This document shows, piece by piece, positions 50,390 through 62,300 of a stretch of 64,000 nt of DNA. This DNA is from Amaurobius ferox. Its lineage: Eukaryota > Arthropoda > Arachnida > Araneae > Amaurobiidae. Location of the stretch: assembly GCA_951213105.1 (NCBI GenBank), contig OX578142.1:2744649-2808648 (forward strand). Reading direction: 5' to 3'. The stretch's first letter is position 1, and each line of letters begins with the position of its first letter. The position numbers were made by a program, and so were the translations under genes. The notes under the pieces were generated by a model. It was given only the letters and a program-made list of their open reading frames with translations, did no database searches and had not been told where the DNA came from.

Positions 50390-53300
50390 TTTTTTGAAAT
50401 TTTGAAACCTCGTTTTTTGGACATCAAACAGAAGGTATCGGCCAGAAAGCCAGAAAATCGGTCTTCTCCATCGAATTTAGATATAAAAAATTGTATTTGA
50501 ACGAAAATTATCATGGTCGGATTTTTCACAAAATCGGTAAGGGGGGGTAGCATGAAAAAGTATAAATTTTTCGAAATTTTGAAACCTCGTTGTCGGACAT
50601 CAAACAGAAGGTATCGGCCAGAAAGCCAGGAAATCGGTTTTCTCCATCGAAATTAGATATAAAAAATTGTATTTGAACGAAAATTATCATGGTCGGATTT
50701 TTCACAAAATCGGTAAGGGGGGGTAGCATGAAAAAGTATAGATTTTTCGAAATTTTGAAACCTCGTTTTTTGGACATCAAACAGAAGGTATCGGCCAGAA
50801 ACCAGGAAATCGGTCTTCTCCATCGAAATTAGATATAAAAAATTGTATTTGAACGAAAATTATCATGGTCGGATTTTTCACAAAATCGGTAAGGGGGGGT
50901 AGCATGAAAAAGTATAGATTTTTCGAAATTTTGAAACCTCGTTTTTTGGACATCAAACAGAAGGTATCGGCCAGAAACCAGGAAATCGGTCTTCTCCATC
51001 GAAATTAGATATAAAAAATTGTATTTGAACGAAAATTATCATGGTCGGATTTTTCACAAAATCGGTAAGGGGGGGTAGCATGAAAAAGTATAGATTCTTC
51101 GAAATTTTGAAACCTCGTTTTTTGGACATCAAACAGAAGGTATCGGCCAGAAAGCCAGGAAATCGGACTTCTCCATCGACATTAGATATAAAAATTGTAT
51201 TTGAACGAAAATTATCATGGTCGGATTTTTCACAAAATCGGTAAGGGGGGGTAGCATGAAAAAGTATAGATTTTTCGAAATTTTGAAACCTCGTATTTTG
51301 GACATCAAACAGAAGGTATCGGCCAGAAAGCCAGGAAATCGGTCTTCTCCATCGAAATTAGATATAAAAAATTGTATTTGAACGAAAATTTTCATGGTCG
51401 GATTTTTCACAAAATCTGTAAGGGGGGGTAGCATGAAAAAGTATAGATTTTTCGAAATTTTGAAACCTCGTTTTTTGGACATCAAACAGAAGGTATCGGC
51501 CAGAAAGCTAGGAAATCGGACTTCTCCATCGAAATTAGATATAAAAAATTGTATTTGAACGAAAATTATCATGGTCGGATTTTTCACAAAATCGGTAAGG
51601 GGGGGTAGCATGAAAAAGTATAGATTTTTCGAAATTTTGAAACCTCGTTTTTTGGACATCAAACAGAAGGTATCGGCCAGAAAACCAGGAAATCGGTCTT
51701 CTCCATCGAAATTAGATATAAAAAAATGTATTTGAACGAAAATTATCATGGTCTGATTTTTCACAAAATCGGTAAGGGGGGGTAGCATGAAAAAGTATAG
51801 ATTTTTCGAAATTTTGAAACCACGTTTTTTGGACATCAAACAGAAGGTATCGGCCAGTAAGCCAGGAAATCGGTCTTCTCCATCGAAATTAGATATAAAA
51901 AATTGTATTTGAACGAAAATTATCATGGTCGAATTTTTCACAAAATGTGTAAGGGGGTAGCATGAAAAAGTATAGATTTTTCGAAATTTTGAAACCTCGT
52001 TTTTTGGACATCAAACAGAAGGTATCGGCCAGAAAGCCAGGAAATCGGACTTCTCCATCGAAATTAGATATAAAAAATTGTATTTGAACGAAAATTATCA
52101 TGGTCGAATTTTTCACAAAATCGGTAAGGGGGGGTAGCATGAAAAAGTATAGATTTTTCGAAATTTTAAAACCTCGTTTTTTGGACATCAAACAGAAGGT
52201 ATCGGCCAGAAAGCCAGGAAATCGGTCTTCTTCATCGAAATTAGATTAAAAAATTGTATTTGAACGAAAATTATCATGGTCGAATTTTTCACAAAATCGG
52301 TAAGGGGGGGTAGCATGAAAATGTATAGATTTTTCGAAATTTTGAAACCTCGTTTTTTGGACATCAAACAGAAGGTATCGGCCAGAAAACCAGGAAATCG
52401 GTCTTCTCCATCGAAATTAGATATAAAAAATTGAATTTGAACGAAAATTATCATGGTCGGATTTTTCACAAAATCGGTAAGGGGGGGTAGCATGAAAAAG
52501 TATAGATTTTTCGAAATTTTGAAACCACGTTTTTTGGACATCAAACAGAAGGTATCGGCCAGTAAGCCAGGAAATCGGTCTTCTCCATCGAAATTAGATA
52601 TAAAAAATTGTATTTGAACGAAAATTTTCATGGTCGGATTTTTCACAAAATCTGTAAGGGGGGGTAGCATGAAAAAGTATAGATTTTTCGAAATTTTGAA
52701 ACCTCGTTTTTTGGACATCAAACAGAAGGTATCGGCCAGAAAGCTAGGAAATCGGACTTCTCCATCGAAATTAGATATAAAAAATTGTATTTGAACGAAA
52801 ATTATAATGGTCGGATTTTTCACAAAATCGGTAAGGGGGGGTAGCATGAAAAAGTATAGATTTTTCGAAATTTTTAAACCTCGTTTTTTGGACATCAAAC
52901 AGAAGGTATCGGCCAGAAAGCCAGGAAATCGGTCTTCTCCATCGAAATTAGATTAAAAAATTGTATTTGAACGAAAATTATCATGTTCGGAATTTTCACA
53001 AAATCGGTTAGGGGGGGTAGCATGAAAAAGTATAGATTTTTCGAAATTTTGAAACCTCGTTTTTTGGACATCAAACAGAAGGAATCGGCCAGAAAGCCAG
53101 GAAATCGGACTTCTCCATCGAAATTAGATATAAAAAATTGTATTTGAACGAAAATTATCATGGTCGAATTTTTCACAAAATCGGTAAGGGGGGGTAGCAT
53201 GAAAAAGTATAGATTTTTCGAAATTTTAAAACCTCGTTTTTTGGACATCAAACAGAAGGTATCGGCCAGAAAGCCAGGAAATCGGTCTTCTTCATCGAAA

Positions 53301-56300
53301 TTAGATTAAAAAATTGTATTTGAACGAAAATTATCATGGTCGAATTTTTCACAAAATCGGTAAGGGGGGGTAGCATGAAAATGTATAGATTTTTCGAAAT
53401 TTTGAAACCTCGTTTTTTGGACATCAAACAGAAGGTATCGGCCAGAAAACCAGGAAATCGGTCTTCTCCATCGAAATTAGATATAAAAAATTGAATTTGA
53501 ACGAAAATTATCATGGTCGGATTTTTCACAAAATCGGTAAGGGGGGGTAGCATGAAAAAGTATAGATTTTTCGAAATTTTGAAACCACGTTTTTTGGACA
53601 TCAAACAGAAGGTATCGGCCAGTAAGCCAGGAAATCGGTCTTCTCCATCGAAATTAGATATAAAAAATTGTATTTGAACGAAAATTTTCATGGTCGGATT
53701 TTTCACAAAATCTGTAAGGGGGGGTAGCATGAAAAAGTATAGATTTTTCGAAATTTTGAAACCTCGTTTTTTGGACATCAAACAGAAGGTATCGGCCAGA
53801 AAGCTAGGAAATCGGACTTCTCCATCGAAATTAGATATAAAAAATTGTATTTGAACGAAAATTATAATGGTCGGATTTTTCACAAAATCGGTAAGGGGGG
53901 GTAGCATGAAAAAGTATAGATTTTTCGAAATTTTTAAACCTCGTTTTTTGGACATCAAACAGAAGGTATCGGCCAGAAAGCCAGGAAATCGGTCTTCTCC
54001 ATCGAAATTAGATTAAAAAATTGTATTTGAACGAAAATTATCATGTTCGGAATTTTCACAAAATCGGTTAGGGGGGGTAGCATGAAAAAGTATAGATTTT
54101 TCGAAATTTTGAAACCTCGTTTTTTGGACATCAAACAGAAGGTATCGGCCAGAAAGCCAGGAAATCGGTCTTCTCCATCGAAATTAGATATAAAAAATTG
54201 TATTTGAACGAAAATTATCATGGTCGGATTTTTCACAAAATCTGTAAGGGGGGTAGCATGAAAAAGTATAGATTTTTCGAAATTTTGAAACCTCGTTTTT
54301 TGGACATCAAACAGAAGGTATCGGCCAGAAAGCCAGGAAATCGGACTTCTCCATCGAAATTAGATATAAAAAATTGTATTTGAACGAAAATTATCATGGT
54401 CGAATTTTTCACAAAATCGGTAAGGGGGGGTAGCATGAAAAAGTATAGATTTTTCGAAATTTTAAAACCTCGTTTTTTGGACATCAAACAGAAGGTATCG
54501 GCCAGAAAGCCAGGAAATCGGTCTTCTTCATCGAAATTAGATTAAAAAATTGTATTTGAACGAAAATTATCATGGTCGAATTTTTCACAAAATCGGTAAG
54601 GGGGGGTAGCATGAAAATGTATAGATTTTTCGAAATTTTGAAACCTCGTTTTTTGGACATCAAACAGAAGGTATCGGCCAGAAAACCAGGAAATCGGTCT
54701 TCTCCATCGAAATTAGATATAAAAAAATGAATTTGAACGAAAATTATCATGGTCGGATTTTTCACAAAATCGGTAAGGGGGGTAGCATGAAAAAGTATAG
54801 ATTTTTCGAAATTTTGAAACCACGTTTTTTGGACATCAAACAGAAGGTATCGGCCAGTAAGCCAGGAAATCGGTCTTCTCCATCGAAATTAGATATAAAA
54901 AATTGTATTTGAACGAAAATTTTCATGGTCGGATTTTTCACAAAATCTGTAAGGGGGGGTAGCATGAAAAAGTATAGATTTTTCGAAATTTTGAAACCTC
55001 GTTTTTTGGACATCAAACAGAAGGTATCGGCCAGAAAGCTAGGAAATCGGACTTCTCCATCGAAATTAGATATAAAAAATTGTATTTGAACGAAAATTAT
55101 AATGGTCGGATTTTTCACAAAATCGGTAAGGGGGGGTAGCATGAAAAAGTATAGATTTTTCGAAATTTTTAAACCTCGTTTTTTGGACATCAAACAGAAG
55201 GTATCGGCCAGAAAGCCAGGAAATCGGTCTTCTCCATCGAAATTAGATTAAAAAATTGTATTTGAACGAAAATTATCATGTTCGGAATTTTCACAAAATC
55301 GGTTAGGGGGGGTAGCATGAAAAAGTATAGATTTTTCGAAATTTTGAAACCTCGTTTTTTGGACATCAAACAGAAGGTATCGGCCAGAAAGCCAGGAAAT
55401 CGGTCTTCTCCATCGAAATTAGATATAAAAAATTGTATTTGAACGAAAATTATCATGGTCGGATTTTTCACAAAATCTGTAAGGGGGGTAGCATGAAAAA
55501 GTATAGATTTTTCGAAATTTTGAAACCTCGTATTTTGGACATCAAACAGAAGGTATCGGCCAGAAAGCCAGGAAATCGGACTTCTCCATCGAAATTAGAT
55601 ATAAAAAATTGTATTTGAACGAAAATTATCATGGTCGGATTTTTCACAAAATCGGTAAGGGGGGGGGTAGCATGAAAAAGTATAGATTTTTCGAAATTTT
55701 GAAACCTCGTTTTTTGGACATCAAACAGAAGGTATCGGCCTGAAACCAGGAAATCGGTCTTCTCCATCGAAATTAGATATAAAAAATTGTATTTGAACGA
55801 AAATTATCATGGTCGGATTTTTCACAAAAACGGTAAGGGGGGGTAGCATGAAAAAGTATAGATTTTTCGAAATTTTGAAACCTCGTTTTTTGGACATCAA
55901 ACAGAAGGTATCGGCCAGAAACCAGGAAATCGGTCTTCTCCATCGAAATTAGATATAAAAAATTGTATTTGAACGAAAATTATCATGGTCGGATTTTTCA
56001 CAAAATCTGTAAGGGGGGTAGCATGAAAAAGTATAGATTTTTCGAAATTTTGAAACCTCGTATTTTGGACATCAAACAGAAGGTATCGGCCAGAAAGCCA
56101 GGAAATCGGACTTCTCCATCGAAATTAGATATAAAAAATTGTATTTGAACGAAAATTATCATGGTCGGATTTTTCACAAAATCGGTAAGGGGGGGTAGCA
56201 TGAAAAAGTATAGATTTTTTGAAATTTTGAAACCTCGTTTTTTGGACATCAAACAGAAGGTATCGGCCAGAAAGCCAGAAAATCGGTCTTCTCCATCGAA

Positions 56301-59300
56301 TTTAGATATAAAAAATTGTATTTGAACGAAAATTATCATGGTCGGATTTTTCACAAAATCGGTAAGGGGGGGTAGCATGAAAAAGTATAAATTTTTCGAA
56401 ATTTTGAAACCTCGTTGTCGGACATCAAACAGAAGGTATCGGCCAGAAAGCCAGGAAATCGGTTTTCTCCATCGAAATTAGATATAAAAAATTGTATTTG
56501 AACGAAAATTATCATGGTCGGATTTTTCACAAAATCGGTAAGGGGGGGTAGCATGAAAAAGTATAGATTTTTCGAAATTTTGAAACCTCGTTTTTTGGAC
56601 ATCAAACAGAAGGTATCGGCCAGAAACCAGGAAATCGGTCTTCTCCATCGAAATTAGATATAAAAAATTGTATTTGAACGAAAATTATCATGGTCGGATT
56701 TTTCACAAAATCGGTAAGGGGGGGTAGCATGAAAAAGTATAGATTTTTCGAAATTTTGAAACCTCGTTTTTTGGACATCAAACAGAAGGTATCGGCCAGA
56801 AACCAGGAAATCGGTCTTCTCCATCGAAATTAGATATAAAAAATTGTATTTGAACGAAAATTATCATGGTCGGATTTTTCACAAAATCGGTAAGGGGGGG
56901 TAGCATGAAAAAGTATAGATTCTTCGAAATTTTGAAACCTCGTTTTTTGGACATCAAACAGAAGGTATCGGCCAGAAAGCCAGGAAATCGGACTTCTCCA
57001 TCGAAATTAGATATAAAAATTGTATTTGAACGAAAATTATCATGGTCGGATTTTTCACAAAATCGGTAAGGGGGGGTAGCATGAAAAAGTATAGATTTTT
57101 CGAAATTTTGAAACCTCGTATTTTGGACATCAAACAGAAGGTATCGGCCAGAAAGCCAGGAAATCGGTCTTCTCCATCGAAATTAGATATAAAAAATTGT
57201 ATTTGAACGAAAATTTTCATGGTCGGATTTTTCACAAAATCTGTAAGGGGGGGTAGCATGAAAAAGTATAGATTTTTCGAAATTTTGAAACCTCGTTTTT
57301 TGGACATCAAACAGAAGGTATCGGCCAGAAAGCTAGGAAATCGGACTTCTCCATCGAAATTAGATATAAAAAATTGTATTTGAACGAAAATTATCATGGT
57401 CGGATTTTTCACAAAATCGGTAAGGGGGGGTAGCATGAAAAAGTATAGATTTTTCGAAATTTTGAAACCTCGTTTTTTGGACATCAAACAGAAGGTATCG
57501 GCCAGAAAACCAGGAAATCGGTCTTCTCCATCGAAATTAGATATAAAAAAATGTATTTGAACGAAAATTATCATGGTCTGATTTTTCACAAAATCGGTAA
57601 GGGGGGGTAGCATGAAAAAGTATAGATTTTTCGAAATTTTGAAACCACGTTTTTTGGACATCAAACAGAAGGTATCGGCCAGTAAGCCAGGAAATCGGTC
57701 TTCTCCATCGAAATTAGATATAAAAAATTGTATTTGAACGAAAATTATCATGGTCGAATTTTTCACAAAATGTGTAAGGGGGTAGCATGAAAAAGTATAG
57801 ATTTTTCGAAATTTTGAAACCTCGTTTTTTGGACATCAAACAGAAGGTATCGGCCAGAAAGCCAGGAAATCGGACTTCTCCATCGAAATTAGATATAAAA
57901 AATTGTATTTGAACGAAAATTATCATGGTCGAATTTTTCACAAAATCGGTAAGGGGGGGTAGCATGAAAAAGTATAGATTTTTCGAAATTTTAAAACCTC
58001 GTTTTTTGGACATCAAACAGAAGGTATCGGCCAGAAAGCCAGGAAATCGGTCTTCTTCATCGAAATTAGATTAAAAAATTGTATTTGAACGAAAATTATC
58101 ATGGTCGAATTTTTCACAAAATCGGTAAGGGGGGGTAGCATGAAAATGTATAGATTTTTCGAAATTTTGAAACCTCGTTTTTTGGACATCAAACAGAAGG
58201 TATCGGCCAGAAAACCAGGAAATCGGTTTTCTCCATCGAAATTAGATATAAAAAATTGAATTTGAACGAAAATTATCATGGTCGGATTTTTCACAAAATC
58301 GGTAAGGGGGGGTAGCATGAAAAAGTATAGATTTTTCGAAATTTTGAAACCACGTTTTTTGGACATCAAACAGAAGGTATCGGCCAGTAAGCCAGGAAAT
58401 CGGTCTTCTCCATCGAAATTAGATATAAAAAATTGTATTTGAACGAAAATTTTCATGGTCGGATTTTTCACAAAATCTGTAAGGGGGGGTAGCATGAAAA
58501 AGTATAGATTTTTCGAAATTTTGAAACCTCGTTTTTTGGACATCAAACAGAAGGTATCGGCCAGAAAGCTAGGAAATCGGACTTCTCCATCGAAATTAGA
58601 TATAAAAAATTGTATTTGAACGAAAATTATAATGGTCGGATTTTTCACAAAATCGGTAAGGGGGGGTAGCATGAAAAAGTATAGATTTTTCGAAATTTTT
58701 AAACCTCGTTTTTTGGACATCAAACAGAAGGTATCGGCCAGAAAGCCAGGAAATCGGTCTTCTCCATCGAAATTAGATTAAAAAATTGTATTTGAACGAA
58801 AATTATCATGTTCGGAATTTTCACAAAATCGGTTAGGGGGGGTAGCATGAAAAAGTATAGATTTTTCGAAATTTTGAAACCTCGTTTTTTGGACATCAAA
58901 CAGAAGGTATCGGCCAGAAAGCCAGGAAATCGGTCTTCTCCATCGAAATTAGATATAAAAAATTGTATTTGAACGAAAATTATCATGGTCGGATTTTTCA
59001 CAAAATCTGTAAGGGGGGTAGCATGAAAAAGTATAGATTTTTCGAAATTTTGAAACCTCGTTTTTTGGACATCAAACAGAAGGTATCGGCCAGAAAGCCA
59101 GGAAATCGGACTTCTCCATCGAAATTAGATATAAAAAATTGTATTTGAACGAAAATTATCATGGTCGAATTTTTCACAAAATCGGTAAGGGGGGGTAGCA
59201 TGAAAAAGTATAGATTTTTCGAAATTTTAAAACCTCGTTTTTTGGACATCAAACAGAAGGTATCGGCCAGAAAGCCAGGAAATCGGTCTTCTTCATCGAA

Positions 59301-62300
59301 ATTAGATTAAAAAATTGTATTTGAACGAAAATTATCATGGTCGAATTTTTCACAAAATCGGTAAGGGGGGGTAGCATGAAAATGTATAGATTTTTCGAAA
59401 TTTTGAAACCTCGTTTTTTGGACATCAAACAGAAGGTATCGGCCAGAAAACCAGGAAATCGGTCTTCTCCATCGAAATTAGATATAAAAAAATGAATTTG
59501 AACGAAAATTATCATGGTCGGATTTTTCACAAAATCGGTAAGGGGGGTAGCATGAAAAAGTATAGATTTTTCGAAATTTTGAAACCACGTTTTTTGGACA
59601 TCAAACAGAAGGTATCGGCCAGTAAGCCAGGAAATCGGTCTTCTCCATCGAAATTAGATATAAAAAATTGTATTTGAACGAAAATTTTCATGGTCGGATT
59701 TTTCACAAAATCTGTAAGGGGGGGTAGCATGAAAAAGTATAGATTTTTCGAAATTTTGAAACCTCGTTTTTTGGACATCAAACAGAAGGTATCGGCCAGA
59801 AAGCTAGGAAATCGGACTTCTCCATCGAAATTAGATATAAAAAATTGTATTTGAACGAAAATTATAATGGTCGGATTTTTCACAAAATCGGTAAGGGGGG
59901 GTAGCATGAAAAAGTATAGATTTTTCGAAATTTTTAAACCTCGTTTTTTGGACATCAAACAGAAGGTATCGGCCAGAAAGCCAGGAAATCGGTCTTCTCC
60001 ATCGAAATTAGATTAAAAAATTGTATTTGAACGAAAATTATCATGTTCGGAATTTTCACAAAATCGGTTAGGGGGGGTAGCATGAAAAAGTATAGATTTT
60101 TCGAAATTTTGAAACCTCGTTTTTTGGACATCAAACAGAAGGTATCGGCCAGAAAGCCAGGAAATCGGTCTTCTCCATCGAAATTAGATATAAAAAATTG
60201 TATTTGAACGAAAATTATCATGGTCGGATTTTTCACAAAATCTGTAAGGGGGGTAGCATGAAAAAGTATAGATTTTTCGAAATTTTGAAACCTCGTATTT
60301 TGGACATCAAACAGAAGGTATCGGCCAGAAAGCCAGGAAATCGGACTTCTCCATCGAAATTAGATATAAAAAATTGTATTTGAACGAAAATTATCATGGT
60401 CGGATTTTTCACAAAATCGGTAAGGGGGGGGGTAGCATGAAAAAGTATAGATTTTTCGAAATTTTGAAACCTCGTTTTTTGGACATCAAACAGAAGGTAT
60501 CGGCCTGAAACCAGGAAATCGGTCTTCTCCATCGAAATTAGATATAAAAAATTGTATTTGAACGAAAATTATCATGGTCGGATTTTTCACAAAAACGGTA
60601 AGGGGGGGTAGCATGAAAAAGTATAGATTTTTCGAAATTTTGAAACCTCGTTTTTTGGACATCAAACAGAAGGTATCGGCCAGAAACCAGGAAATCGGTC
60701 TTCTCCATCGAAATTAGATATAAAAAATTGTATTTGAACGAAAATTATCATGGTCGGATTTTTCACAAAATCTGTAAGGGGGGTAGCATGAAAAAGTATA
60801 GATTTTTCGAAATTTTGAAACCTCGTATTTTGGACATCAAACAGAAGGTATCGGCCAGAAAGCCAGGAAATCGGACTTCTCCATCGAAATTAGATATAAA
60901 AAATTGTATTTGAACGAAAATTATCATGGTCGGATTTTTCACAAAATCGGTAAGGGGGGGTAGCATGAAAAAGTATAGATTTTTTGAAATTTTGAAACCT
61001 CGTTTTTTGGACATCAAACAGAAGGTATCGGCCAGAAAGCCAGAAAATCGGTCTTCTCCATCGAATTTAGATATAAAAAATTGTATTTGAACGAAAATTA
61101 TCATGGTCGGATTTTTCACAAAATCGGTAAGGGGGGGTAGCATGAAAAAGTATAAATTTTTCGAAATTTTGAAACCTCGTTGTCGGACATCAAACAGAAG
61201 GTATCGGCCAGAAAGCCAGGAAATCGGTTTTCTCCATCGAAATTAGATATAAAAAATTGTATTTGAACGAAAATTATCATGGTCGGATTTTTCACAAAAT
61301 CGGTAAGGGGGGGTAGCATGAAAAAGTATAGATTTTTCGAAATTTTGAAACCTCGTTTTTTGGACATCAAACAGAAGGTATCGGCCAGAAACCAGGAAAT
61401 CGGTCTTCTCCATCGAAATTAGATATAAAAAATTGTATTTGAACGAAAATTATCATGGTCGGATTTTTCACAAAATCGGTAAGGGGGGGTAGCATGAAAA
61501 AGTATAGATTTTTCGAAATTTTGAAACCTCGTTTTTTGGACATCAAACAGAAGGTATCGGCCAGAAACCAGGAAATCGGTCTTCTCCATCGAAATTAGAT
61601 ATAAAAAATTGTATTTGAACGAAAATTATCATGGTCGGATTTTTCACAAAATCGGTAAGGGGGGGTAGCATGAAAAAGTATAGATTCTTCGAAATTTTGA
61701 AACCTCGTTTTTTGGACATCAAACAGAAGGTATCGGCCAGAAAGCCAGGAAATCGGACTTCTCCATCGAAATTAGATATAAAAATTGTATTTGAACGAAA
61801 ATTATCATGGTCGGATTTTTCACAAAATCGGTAAGGGGGGGTAGCATGAAAAAGTATAGATTTTTCGAAATTTTGAAACCTCGTATTTTGGACATCAAAC
61901 AGAAGGTATCGGCCAGAAAGCCAGGAAATCGGTCTTCTCCATCGAAATTAGATATAAAAAATTGTATTTGAACGAAAATTTTCATGGTCGGATTTTTCAC
62001 AAAATCTGTAAGGGGGGGTAGCATGAAAAAGTATAGATTTTTCGAAATTTTGAAACCTCGTTTTTTGGACATCAAACAGAAGGTATCGGCCAGAAAGCTA
62101 GGAAATCGGACTTCTCCATCGAAATTAGATATAAAAAATTGTATTTGAACGAAAATTATCATGGTCGGATTTTTCACAAAATCGGTAAGGGGGGGTAGCA
62201 TGAAAAAGTATAGATTTTTCGAAATTTTGAAACCTCGTTTTTTGGACATCAAACAGAAGGTATCGGCCAGAAAACCAGGAAATCGGTCTTCTCCATCGAA

